Source: Corallococcus terminator
Lineage (GTDB): Bacteria; Myxococcota; Myxococcia; Myxococcales; Myxococcaceae
DNA length: 40,072 nt
Assembly (NCBI RefSeq): GCF_003611635.1
Contig: NZ_RAVZ01000041.1
Coordinates: forward strand, 1 to 40,072
Direction: 5' to 3'
Below, piece after piece: positions 17,426 to 25,528 of the stretch. Made by a program: the position numbers and the translations under genes. The notes below the pieces were generated by a model. The model saw nothing but the letters and a program-made list of their open reading frames with translations, did not search any database and was not told the DNA's origin. Position 1 is the first letter of the stretch. Every line of letters starts with the position of its first letter.

Positions 17426-17956
17426 ATGCACCTCAGCGAACTGGGAGGCTCCGAGGGCCTCGAGCACAACCCCACGCTCAACCGCGAGTCGGCGGTGGCG
17501 CTGGGCGCGTTCGGCGCCATCACGGCCGGGGCCGTCTACCTGGGCGCGCGAGGCACGCGCGAGGCCGTGTCGCAGGGTTGGTACAAGCGCCTGAAGAAGC
17601 CGCCCTTCCAGCCGCCCGGAGCGCTCTTCGGCCCCGTGTGGACGACGCTCTACGCGCTCATCGCCGTCTCCGGCTGGCGCATCTGGGGCTCTCCGGCGGG
17701 CACGAAGCGCTCGAAGGCGCTGGGCCTGTGGTTCGTCCAACTGGGGCTCAACGCCGCCTGGTCCCACCTGTTCTTCAGGAAGCGCGACGTGCGCGCCGCC
17801 GCGGTGGAGAACTGGGCCCTGCTGGGCAGCATCGTGGCCTATACCGCCGCCGCCAGCGGCGTGGACCGCAAGGCCCCGTACCTGATGGCCCCGTACCTGG
17901 GCTGGGTGACCTTCGCCAACGTGCTGTCCACCGACATCGCCCGCCGCAATGCCTGA
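17426..17956 (+). CDS. tspO: TspO/MBR-family membrane protein
   Basis: A 176-residue, five-helix membrane protein. Family signatures are WYKRLKKPPFQPPGALFGPVWT in two adjacent parts, LNAAWSHLFF and APYLGWVTFANVL. TspO proteins bind porphyrins and modulate stress or photosynthesis-gene responses in bacteria. There is a longer than usual polar N-terminus (residues 1-25) before the first membrane helix. The ATG at 17426 follows GGGAGGGA. It stands alone between the ferritin-like pair and a strong terminator. Confidence 0.94.
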   Translation: MHLSELGGSEGLEHNPTLNRESAVALGAFGAITAGAVYLGARGTREAVSQGWYKRLKKPPFQPPGALFGPVWTTLYALIAVSGWRIWGSPAGTKRSKALGLWFVQLGLNAAWSHLFFRKRDVRAAAVENWALLGSIVAYTAAASGVDRKAPYLMAPYLGWVTFANVLSTDIARRNA

Positions 17957-17978
17957 CGTCGTCGGTCCGGGGAGACGT

Positions 17979-18009
17979 GCGCGGGCCCTCTCTTCGAAGA
18001 GGCCCGCGC
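17979..18009. terminator. Strong bidirectional hairpin terminator after tspO
   Basis: GCGCGGGCC at 17979-17987 pairs with GGCCCGCGC at 18001-18009, with an additional inner stem CTTC/GAAG. It is followed on the plus strand by GTTTCGT. It separates two converging genes (tspO and the small gene at 18035). Confidence 0.8.
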
Positions 18010-18034
18010 GTTTCGTCCCCTCATCATGAAGGCT

Positions 18035-18220
18035 TCAATTGCGCAGGCGGTTGGGACGGCCCGCGTTGTTGAACGACAGCACCGCGGCGAAGTAGCGAGC
18101 CTGGTTCTCCGAAGCGCAGCGCACCTCCTGGATGCGCCCCGCGACCTTCACCCGGACCAGCCACCCCTCGTTGTCGCGGCTGACAGGGGTCTCGCTCGGC
18201 GGCATCGTCATGTTTTCCAT
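18035..18220 (-). CDS. Small protein of unknown function
   Basis: A 61-residue protein starting MENMTMPPSETPV and continuing with a compact, probably beta/alpha core (GWLVRVKVAGRIQEVRC and ARYFAAVLSFNN). I do not recognise a family. It is taken as real because the ATG at 18220 has a very good SD (GGGAGGGAG), a sigma-54-like promoter lies about 32 bp upstream, a strong terminator follows, and codon use matches the neighbours. It sits downstream of the triple-PAS histidine kinase on the same strand, 145 bp away, and has its own promoter, so it may be a separately regulated small effector. Confidence 0.7.
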   Translation of the reverse strand: MENMTMPPSETPVSRDNEGWLVRVKVAGRIQEVRCASENQARYFAAVLSFNNAGRPNRLRN

Positions 18221-18251
18221 TGTGGTGCTCCCTCCCGTGCACTCCCCTAGA

Positions 18252-18266
18252 GCACCCGCCGTGCCA
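18252..18266 (-). promoter_or_regulatory. Candidate sigma-54 (-24/-12) promoter for the small gene
   Basis: On the minus strand TGGCAC-GGCGG-GTGC matches the TGGCAC-N5-TTGC consensus with correct GG-GC spacing and one mismatch. The expected start of transcription would be near 18240, giving a leader of about 20 nt that carries the ribosome binding site of the gene starting at 18220. Confidence 0.5.
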
Positions 18267-18365
18267 GGGGATGGATGCGTGGGATTCCAGCCCTTTGCAT
18301 CGGGCCCGGGGCCCTTGCGTCACCGCCGGGGCTGAAGTTCTTTCAGCGCGGCCCGCACTCCGGGT

Positions 18366-20315
18366 TCAGTGCAGGTGGCGATCACCCTGGGCGCGCGGCA
18401 GGGGCTGGCGGCTGGCGGCGAGTGTTGGCAGCGCGACGTAGAAGGTGGAGCCCTGGCCCGACTCGCTCTCCACCCAGATGCGGCCGCCGTGGCGCTCCAC
18501 GATGTCGCGGCTGATGTAGAGGCCCAGGCCCAGCCCGCCGTAGGAGCGCGTGGACGCGTTGCGCGCGCGGAAGTAGCGGTCGAAGAGCTGCTGCTGCTGG
18601 TCCTCCGGGATGCCGATGCCCGGGTCCTTCACGGACAGCACCGTCACGTCCTCGTTCACCGACAGGCGCACGCGGATGGTGCCGCCATCCGGGCTGTACT
18701 TGAGCGCGTTCTCCAGCAGGTTGAGGACCACCTGCTCCAGCCGGTACGCGTCGCCCTGGACGGACACCGGCTCCGCGGGAGGCTCGAAGTCGAAGACGTG
18801 GTTGCCACGCTGCCCCTCCAGGCTGGTCAGCGTGTGCTCCACCAGCACGTCGAAGCGGGTCTCCTCCGGGTGCAGCGCCAGCCGGCCGGCCTCGATGCGC
18901 GAGGCGTCCAGCAGGTCGTTGATGAGGCCGGTGAGGCGCGTGAGCTGATGGCGCGCGTGGCGCAGCACGCCGGGGTCCACCTGCTCGCCGCGCTCCAGGC
19001 GGCGCTCCAGCGTGGCCAGGCGCAGGCTCAGCGGCGTCAGCGGCGTCTTCAATTCGTGGCTCGCGATGGAGAGGAAGTCGTCGCGCACGCGGATGGCCTC
19101 CTGGGCCTCGCGGTACAGGTGCGCGCGCTCCTCCTCCGCGCGCTTGGTCTCGGTGATGTCCTCCACGAGGACGCCCAGGCCCAGCACGCGGCCGTCGGGT
19201 GTGCGCACCGGGTAGATGCTGCCGCTCATGTAGCGCCGGGGACCTTCGAGCCCCAGGTCCCCGTCGGTGGTGGACTCGCTGCGCACCAGGGGCTCCCCGG
19301 TCTTCAGCACCTGCTGCAGGAGCTCCTGGACGGCGGGGCCCGCGTGGGGGCCGAACAGCTCCAGCGGGGTGTGGCCCGGATGGGCTTCGGCGGGGACGCC
19401 GTTGATGCGCGCGAGCGTTTCGTTGACGCGCACGTATCTCAGGTCCGTGCCCACGAAGCCGATGCCCACGGGGGCGCTGCGAAAGAGCAGGTCCAACTGG
19501 GCGAGGTGCGCCTCGCGCTCGGACTCCACGTGGCGGCGGTCGGTGATGTCCTCCACGATGCCGACGCCACCCTCGACCTCGCCGTCCTCCCTGTAGCAGG
19601 GGGCGAAGCGCACTCGCACGGGGATGACCTTGCCGCTGGTGAGCGAGCGGTAGTCCCCTTCGAAGTCGCAGGTGCGGCCGCCCAGCGACTCGCGCACGCA
19701 GGCCATCAGCCGCTCGTCGCGCAGCGTGAGGAGGTTCAGGCCCACGATGTTGCGCTTGGTCGTTCCCAACTGGCGCGCGAACAGCTCGTTGCAGGCGGTG
19801 ATGATGGGCGCGCGGTCGAAGTGGAAGATGCCCAGGGGCGCATTCTCCACGAGGATTCGGTAGAGGCGGTCCACCGTCTCCTCGTGGTGCGGGAGGGTGT
19901 CGGGGCCGCCGGGCACGTGCTCCACCGGCTCCTCCAGCGTGTCGATGACCTCATGCAGCCGGCGCATGGTGAGCACGATGCGCTCCTGTTCGCCCTCGCC
20001 GCTGGTCCCCACCGTCAGCTCCACCATCAACTCCACGCCATCACGGCGCCGTGAGAAGACCCGGGTCGGACGCCCCCCGAGCACCTTGCGGCGCGACAGC
20101 AGGTAGCGCGGCAGGCTCAGGCCATGGAAGCGTTGCAGGCGGTGAGGGAAGAGTTCGGAGACCGGCTTGCCCAGGAGCTGGTCGCGCTTCCAGCCCAGCA
20201 ATCGTTCCGTCGCCGCGTTGATGTGCAGGATGCACTCGTCCCCGTCGCAGGCGATGACCGGTTCCACCGCCGCATCCAGGACGGCCTCCAGCTCTCGTGC
20301 GGGTCCTACGACCAT
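18366..20315 (-). CDS. Triple-PAS sensor histidine kinase
   Basis: A 649-residue soluble sensor kinase without membrane segments. Three PAS domains lie at about 8-115, 145-262 and 275-392; the second and third end in the PAC-type motif VEDITDRR / VEDITETKRAEEE. The HisKA box is SIASHELKTPLTPL (phospho-acceptor H420), and the ATPase domain shows NLLENALKYSPDGG, DPGIGIPED and GGLGLGLYISRDIVE. I chose the ATG at 20315 because AGGAG stands 6 nt before it; an ATG at 20336 is possible. No response regulator is adjacent, so the partner is elsewhere. PAS ligands are unknown. Confidence 0.94.
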   Translation of the reverse strand: MVVGPARELEAVLDAAVEPVIACDGDECILHINAATERLLGWKRDQLLGKPVSELFPHRLQRFHGLSLPRYLLSRRKVLGGRPTRVFSRRRDGVELMVELTVGTSGEGEQERIVLTMRRLHEVIDTLEEPVEHVPGGPDTLPHHEETVDRLYRILVENAPLGIFHFDRAPIITACNELFARQLGTTKRNIVGLNLLTLRDERLMACVRESLGGRTCDFEGDYRSLTSGKVIPVRVRFAPCYREDGEVEGGVGIVEDITDRRHVESEREAHLAQLDLLFRSAPVGIGFVGTDLRYVRVNETLARINGVPAEAHPGHTPLELFGPHAGPAVQELLQQVLKTGEPLVRSESTTDGDLGLEGPRRYMSGSIYPVRTPDGRVLGLGVLVEDITETKRAEEERAHLYREAQEAIRVRDDFLSIASHELKTPLTPLSLRLATLERRLERGEQVDPGVLRHARHQLTRLTGLINDLLDASRIEAGRLALHPEETRFDVLVEHTLTSLEGQRGNHVFDFEPPAEPVSVQGDAYRLEQVVLNLLENALKYSPDGGTIRVRLSVNEDVTVLSVKDPGIGIPEDQQQQLFDRYFRARNASTRSYGGLGLGLYISRDIVERHGGRIWVESESGQGSTFYVALPTLAASRQPLPRAQGDRHLH

Positions 20316-20554
20316 GCCTCGCTCCTGGGAACCCACGCCACACCGGGTGACGTCGGTCCTGCCGGGACATGGGGGTCCCCCGGCGTTGACGGGCGCGGCG
20401 ACGGCCGACCCGTGCGCTTCCCCTTTGCCTACAAATACACACTGTGAGCCGGCTCGGCGCGGCGAAACCGGAAACCCACCGTGGGCAGCACCCCTGGAGG
20501 GAAGGCAGGCGGGCGACTCATTCCCAAGAGGGATGGCGTCGCCGCCGTGCGTGC

Positions 20555-23191
20555 CTAACGCCGTCGCTTGGGCGGGGGCGTGCGGCCACGCTTCGTGGAC
20601 CTGGGCTTCACCGCCCGCTTGCGCACGGGGCGGGCCGTGGACTTCGACGCGGGGGAGGCTTCACGCAGGGAGAGGGTCTCCAGCTTCTCGCGCAGCCTGC
20701 GCGTCTCCTGCTTGAGCGAGTCCAGCTCCTCGCGCAGGGAAGCGACCTCGCGGGCCTGCGGCGCGCCCTCGCGCAGGGAGCGCACGGCCTCGCGGGCGTA
20801 GCGGCGGGTGCGGGGGTCGCTGAAGGTCGTGCCTTCCAGCGCGGACAGCAGGCGGCGGTCGCCCAGCGTGGAGGCCGCGTCGCACACCGCCAGTTGCACG
20901 CGGAACTGCGGATCGCGCAGGAGCTGGGCGAACAGGTCCACCGCTTCGCGTTTGCGGTTCGCGACCTCCGCCAGCTTCGCCACGGCGACCACGGCGGCGC
21001 GGCGCAGGAACGCCGGCTGTCCATACGCGGTGCGGGCCACGGCCACCGGGAAGGCGGCCGCGTCCTGCGTCTCCGCCAGGCCGTCCATGGCCCCGGCGCC
21101 AATCACATCCTGGAACGAGGGCCGCGCGGCGGCGGCCTCCAGCAGGGGCAGGGCGTCCGGCGCGCGCACGCGACCCAGCCCGCGCGCGGCCTCGGCCTCC
21201 ACGAAGTAGCTGGCGTCACCGGCTTCCACCAGATCGCGCAGCCGTCCGGCCACCTGGGCGTCGTGGCGGAACTCGCCCAGCGCGGCCACCACGGCGCGGC
21301 GCACGCGCGGGTGCGCGGTGTCCAGTGCGTCCAGCAGGTGCGTGCGGGCCTCCGGGGTGCGGATGCGGCCCAGGGACTTCGCGCACGCGGCGCGGGTGGC
21401 CCAGAAGAAGCCCGTGTCCGTCAGCGCCCGGCCCAGGGACTCCACGGAGCGCAGGCCGCCGTCCTTGCCCAGCGCGAGCGCGGCTTCCGTGCGCGCGCGG
21501 GGTTCGGGGGCGGAGGCGAGCTCCTCGCGCCACAGGCCCACGGCCTTGTCCACGTCCAGCGTGCCCAGCACGTCGCGGCGCGGATCCACGCGCACCTGCG
21601 AGGGCGCGGCGGGGCAGGGCAGGTGGAAGCGGTGCTCCGCGTCGGTGATGTCCAGCCGGTGGCGCGTGTCCTGCCCGTTCACGGTGACGACCACGTCCAG
21701 CGGGAGGCGGAAGACGGGCGTGCCGGCATCGGTGCGCTGCGTCTGGCGCACGGCGATGCGCAGGCGGGCGTCGTCGGCCTCGTAGCGGACCTCCACCTTC
21801 AGCTCCGGGTGGCCGGGGGAGAAGACGTACTGGTCGAAGACGGGGTCCAGGTTGTGGCCGGTGGCCTCTTCGAAGGCGCGCGCCAGGTCCACCGTCTCCA
21901 CCACGCCGTGGCGGTGGCGGGCGACGTAGTGGCGCAGGGCGCGCACGAAGAGGTCGTCGCCCACGCGGCGGCGCAGCTCGTGGAGGACCAGTCCGCCCTT
22001 CTCGTAGAGGTGGCGGTCGAACAGGTCCATGGGGGCCTGGAACGAGCGCGCGACGATGGGGCGCGCGTAGCGCTCGCGCGTCTCGGACAGGTACGCGTCC
22101 AGGTCGAGCATGCGGTGGTGGTCGGCTTCGTCGCGGTCGTCGCCGCGCTCCTTCCACAGCACCTCGAAGTAGGTGGCGAAGCCTTCGTTGAGCCAGCCGT
22201 GCGGCCAGTCGCGGCAGGTGAGCAGGTCGCCGAACCACTGGTGCGCCAGCTCGTGGGAGATGAGCGGTTCGGCGTTGTAGTCCAGGTGCGCGCGCGCATC
22301 GTGCAGCACCGTGTCCACCAGCGTGGTGGCAGTGGTGTGCTCCATGCCACCCAGGATGAACTCGGTGACGAACACCTGGGCGTAGCCGCTCCAGGGATAG
22401 GGCTCGCCGGTGATGGATTCGTAGGCGGCGACCATCTGGGGCGTGCGCGCGACGCACCGGAGCGCGTCCTCGCGGCGGCCCTTGGGGAACAGGTAGCGCA
22501 GCGGCGTGGTGCCGACGGTGTCGGTGGCCTCCTCGAATTCGCCCACCACCAGCGTGACGAGGTAGGGCGCGTGCGGCTGCGCCATGCGGTGGTGCTGGGT
22601 GCGGCGCTCGTCGGTGGTGAGGTCGCTGACGAGCACCCCGTTGGACAGGGACGTCATCGCGGCGGGGAAGGTGGCGATGACCTCCGATGTGGCCTTCTGC
22701 GCGGGCGTGTCCAGGCACGGGAACCAGCAGCGCGCGTCGATGTCCTGTCCCTGCGTCCACGCTTGGAGGGGCCGGTCGGGGTAGCCAGCGTCGGGGCCCC
22801 AGAAGTAGAGGCCGCGGCGGGGACGGGCGCGGTAGGTGAGCGCGATGTCACACGCCTGGCCCGCTTCCAGCGCGCGGGGCAGCTCCACGCGCACGTGGGC
22901 GCCGGAGTTGGAGAAAGGGACGGTGCGGCCTTCGACGCGCGCGTCGGTGACGTCCAGGTCCACCGCGTCGAAGGTGACGGTGGAGACGGTGCGGACCGCG
23001 GACACGCGGGTGGTGCAGGTGCCGGAGATGGCGCGCTGGGGGAAGTCCAGGTCCAGCTCGATGCGCACGTGCTCGGCGCGCACGGGGCGGGGCGCGGCGT
23101 AGTGCTCGGTGGCGCCGGGGAGGCTGAACGGATGCGGGTCGGAGGACCCGATGGCGGCGGCGGCAGGGGCGTGGCGGTGGCAGCAGCGCAT
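20555..23191 (-). CDS. M1-family metallo-aminopeptidase with C-terminal HEAT-like repeats
   Basis: An 878-residue zinc aminopeptidase. The N-terminal beta domain covers about 35-215; the catalytic domain holds the exopeptidase loop GGMEH (281-285), where the usual Asn is His, and the zinc site HELAH (313-317) with E336 in WLNEGF. From about 530 onward are HEAT-like helical repeats (for example HPRVRRAVVAALGEF), then a coiled coil (about 815-845) and a very basic tail ending PPPKRRR. The start at 23191 lies just before the domain; upstream codons are not protein-like. No signal peptide is clear, so a cytoplasmic peptidase is likely. It is similar in layout to other bacterial M1-HEAT proteins. 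Confidence 0.93.
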   Translation of the reverse strand: MRCCHRHAPAAAAIGSSDPHPFSLPGATEHYAAPRPVRAEHVRIELDLDFPQRAISGTCTTRVSAVRTVSTVTFDAVDLDVTDARVEGRTVPFSNSGAHVRVELPRALEAGQACDIALTYRARPRRGLYFWGPDAGYPDRPLQAWTQGQDIDARCWFPCLDTPAQKATSEVIATFPAAMTSLSNGVLVSDLTTDERRTQHHRMAQPHAPYLVTLVVGEFEEATDTVGTTPLRYLFPKGRREDALRCVARTPQMVAAYESITGEPYPWSGYAQVFVTEFILGGMEHTTATTLVDTVLHDARAHLDYNAEPLISHELAHQWFGDLLTCRDWPHGWLNEGFATYFEVLWKERGDDRDEADHHRMLDLDAYLSETRERYARPIVARSFQAPMDLFDRHLYEKGGLVLHELRRRVGDDLFVRALRHYVARHRHGVVETVDLARAFEEATGHNLDPVFDQYVFSPGHPELKVEVRYEADDARLRIAVRQTQRTDAGTPVFRLPLDVVVTVNGQDTRHRLDITDAEHRFHLPCPAAPSQVRVDPRRDVLGTLDVDKAVGLWREELASAPEPRARTEAALALGKDGGLRSVESLGRALTDTGFFWATRAACAKSLGRIRTPEARTHLLDALDTAHPRVRRAVVAALGEFRHDAQVAGRLRDLVEAGDASYFVEAEAARGLGRVRAPDALPLLEAAAARPSFQDVIGAGAMDGLAETQDAAAFPVAVARTAYGQPAFLRRAAVVAVAKLAEVANRKREAVDLFAQLLRDPQFRVQLAVCDAASTLGDRRLLSALEGTTFSDPRTRRYAREAVRSLREGAPQAREVASLREELDSLKQETRRLREKLETLSLREASPASKSTARPVRKRAVKPRSTKRGRTPPPKRRR

Positions 23192-23382
23192 GGCGGGGGA
23201 CTCTTTCGCATGCCCGCGCCGGGGTCGAGCCACATCGAACCGGCTTATCCGGAATTCTGGGACCGGGCTCCCTCCGAGCCTCCCCGAGCCTCCCCGAGTC
23301 GCCCGGACAGAGGTCCAGGAAGGTGACAGGGGCGCAAGGCAGCGGTTGAGAAACGCCGGGGGCTTCCACAGGATGTGGGGAC

Positions 23383-24198
23383 GTGCAGGCCGTCCTCTAC
23401 TTCTCCGACAAGCAGGTGCGCGAGAAGCTCTTCGCGTTCGTGGATGCAGCACCCGGGCTGTTGCTGGTGGCGGGGGTGCGCCACGGTGCCGCGATGACGC
23501 GTCCCCCGCAGGCGCGCGAGCCCTTCGCCGCGCTGGAGGACCTGTTCGGTGACGTGCTGGCCCAGGTGCTGGTGGCGGACGAAGGCACCACGGAGGGCAT
23601 GTGGCGTGACCCACTGGGTGACCTGGGGGACCGGCTCTACCCGGAGGACAAGAAGAGTGCGTACGCGGCGTCCACCGGCTACCTCCTCCTGAAGGGAGGC
23701 CAACCCCTCACGGTGGTGCGCAAGCAGGGCGGCCCCGCCGCCGACCTGTGGTTCCTCCAGGAGGCCCTGAGTCGGTTGAGTCCGGGCATCCCCCCGCCCG
23801 ACCCGGAGAAGCGCCCCGGAACGCGCCGTCCCGAACGCGCCCCGCGAACGCCGCCCCGCTACGGGCCCGCCAGCGCCCGGGAGGACTCCCCGCCCCGCTC
23901 CGGTGCGCGCGGGGAGCCGCCGCCCCGCTCGGAATCCGATGATGCGACGCCGCCTCGGGGGCGCCGCGCGGTGCCTCCTCCGGCCGCCGCGGAGCCCGAG
24001 GCGAAGGACCCGTGGGTCGTGCTGGGCATCGCGCGGGGGACGCCCAGGGACGAGGCGCGCAAGGCGTTCCGTGCGCTCATCGCGCAATACCACCCGGACA
24101 AGGTGGCGCACCTGGCGCCGGAGTTCCACACGCTCGCTGAGCGCCGCACACGCGAAATCATGGCCGCGTGGGAGGCGTTGGAGCACGACCCGGCCTGA
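23383..24198 (+). CDS. J-domain (DnaJ-like) co-chaperone
   Basis: A 271-residue protein whose C-terminus (about 208-270) is a J domain: DPWVVLGIARGTPRDEARKAFR in two adjacent parts and the HPD tripeptide at 237-239 (AQYHPDK), which stimulates DnaK ATPase. Residues 1-130 form a separate alpha/beta domain of unknown type with a thioredoxin-like flavour, and 135-207 is a Pro/Arg-rich linker. The start is GTG 23383, preceded by GGATGTGGGG. J domain at the end rather than the start is unusual for DnaJ itself and points to a specialised co-chaperone. Its client is unknown. Confidence 0.86.
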   Translation: MQAVLYFSDKQVREKLFAFVDAAPGLLLVAGVRHGAAMTRPPQAREPFAALEDLFGDVLAQVLVADEGTTEGMWRDPLGDLGDRLYPEDKKSAYAASTGYLLLKGGQPLTVVRKQGGPAADLWFLQEALSRLSPGIPPPDPEKRPGTRRPERAPRTPPRYGPASAREDSPPRSGARGEPPPRSESDDATPPRGRRAVPPPAAAEPEAKDPWVVLGIARGTPRDEARKAFRALIAQYHPDKVAHLAPEFHTLAERRTREIMAAWEALEHDPA

Positions 24199-24214
24199 GC
24201 CCGCGTCACGTCCT

Positions 24215-25189
24215 TCAGAGGATGAGCGCTGGCGGGGCCGCCGCGCCCAGGTGGAAGCGCGCGATGAGGGGCACGTGGTCGGACAGGCCATGGAAGCGGC
24301 TGGTGAGGTCGCCGAAGGGGCGGGTCTCGTCCGCGTCCAGCCAGCTCACGCCGCCGCCAGAGAACAGGTGGTCCAGGTGCATGCGCATGTGCATGAAGCC
24401 GGCGGTGGGGAAGGCGCGTGAAAGGGTCGGGTTGATCTGCCCCACGGCGGCCTGCGCGCACGTCAGGTGCGCATCGCCGGTGAGGTAGCGGTACACCGGC
24501 GACGACGGCGGTGAGTTGAAGTCGCCGCACACCACGAACGGCTCCGTCTTCGAGTGCAGTTGGATGAACTCGGTGAGCTTGCGCGCCTCGTGGAGCTGGT
24601 TGGTGCCGCAGCCCATCTTGTCGCGCGTGGCCCAGAACTCACGGGCGAACGGCGTGGGCAGGCTCAGGTGCGTGTTGAAGATGTGGAAGGCGCGCTGGTC
24701 ATCGCGGCGCAGCACACGCATGTGAGCGCAGATGCGGCTCTGCTTGCGCTCCTTCAGGCCCTGCACGTGGTGGTGCGTGATGTGCTCCGGGGCCTCCACG
24801 TTGTGCTTGTCCACCTGGAGGGTGCGCGTGTTGACGAGCATCGCGAGCCCGGTGGTGTAGAGCGACAGCTCGCCCAGCTTGTAGTGGTGCGCGCGGAAGT
24901 AGAACGCCTCGTAGGGCATGTCCCGCCCCTGGAGCGCGAAGGTCTCCTCCACGCGCTCCATGAAGGCTTCCAACTGCGTCTCACCCGGGCGTGTCGGCCG
25001 GTGGACGATGTTGCTGCGAAGCGAGGAGGTCTCCACCTCCTGGAGGCACACGACATCCGGCAGCGGGTCCAGCGTGGCCAGGGCGGCGGCCACGCGGCGC
25101 TTGGGCCCGATGGTGCTCGCGAGCCCCTTCAGCATGTGGCCGAAGTAGCGGACGTTGTACGTGACGATGCGCAGTGGGGACGCGTCCAT
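24215..25189 (-). CDS. Endonuclease/exonuclease/phosphatase (EEP) family enzyme
   Basis: A 324-residue metal-dependent phosphodiesterase or phosphatase with the complete DNase-I-like set: NVRYFG near the start, CLQEVE (metal Glu), NTHLSLP (His), CGDFNSPPSS (Asp/Asn), HLDHLF and the C-terminal LSDHVPLIARF. Such enzymes act on DNA, inositol phosphates, sphingomyelin or nucleotide adducts; the sequence does not discriminate. There is no signal peptide, so a cytoplasmic role is likely. The ATG at 25187-25189 has the SD GGAGGTGG. It converges on the J-domain gene (16 bp between stops). Confidence 0.9.
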   Translation of the reverse strand: MDASPLRIVTYNVRYFGHMLKGLASTIGPKRRVAAALATLDPLPDVVCLQEVETSSLRSNIVHRPTRPGETQLEAFMERVEETFALQGRDMPYEAFYFRAHHYKLGELSLYTTGLAMLVNTRTLQVDKHNVEAPEHITHHHVQGLKERKQSRICAHMRVLRRDDQRAFHIFNTHLSLPTPFAREFWATRDKMGCGTNQLHEARKLTEFIQLHSKTEPFVVCGDFNSPPSSPVYRYLTGDAHLTCAQAAVGQINPTLSRAFPTAGFMHMRMHLDHLFSGGGVSWLDADETRPFGDLTSRFHGLSDHVPLIARFHLGAAAPPALIL

Positions 25190-25528
25190 GGGCCTGTCGC
25201 CACCTCCAGGGCTCTTGCCGCGAAAGGTGGGAAGCAAAGGTACGAACGTCCAGGCCCCTTCGCAGCGCTCGGCGCCGGATTCGTCGTGGAACCCGCCGAT
25301 GTGCCGACAAACGGACGAAGCGCCCGCCTGCCTGCCTGCGCCATTTTCTCGCAGGGGCCGCGGAGCGCCTCGCCGTCCTTCGGCACGGCCCATGACGCGC
25401 CAGTGGATGAGGTCTGCCCGGTAGTGGGTGCCATCGGCGTTGCGCGGGTATGGGGGGCCGCGAAGGCGCACTTGATCAAGGTCCATTTATAAATAGACTC
25501 CAGAGGTCTATAAAGAAGAAGAGGCCAC
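25190..25528. other. 339-bp divergent intergenic region
   Basis: No credible gene is found on either strand. The left part should carry the promoter of the EEP gene. The right end (25470-25515) is strikingly AT-rich for this genome and holds the palindrome CTTGATCAAG (25471-25480), the TATAAA-like boxes at 25488 and 25509 and the inverted repeat described separately; it is the likely promoter of the pseudokinase gene. Confidence 0.6.
25493..25511 (+). promoter_or_regulatory. Inverted repeat in the pseudokinase promoter
   Basis: ATAGAC-N7-GTCTAT is a perfect 6-bp inverted repeat within the AT-rich promoter segment. It includes TAGACT-N5-GGTCT (25494-25509), a pattern with identical spacing found upstream of the kinase at 27203. 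It may be an operator for the XRE regulator encoded between the two kinases. Confidence 0.5.

Noticed and set aside
18369-20054. 561-codon plus-strand open frame
   Set aside because: Antisense to the triple-PAS histidine kinase; composition is typical of the reverse strand of GC-rich genes.
20444-23326. 960-codon plus-strand open frame
   Set aside because: Antisense shadow of the M1 aminopeptidase gene, with Arg/Gly/Ala-rich composition and no recognisable motif.
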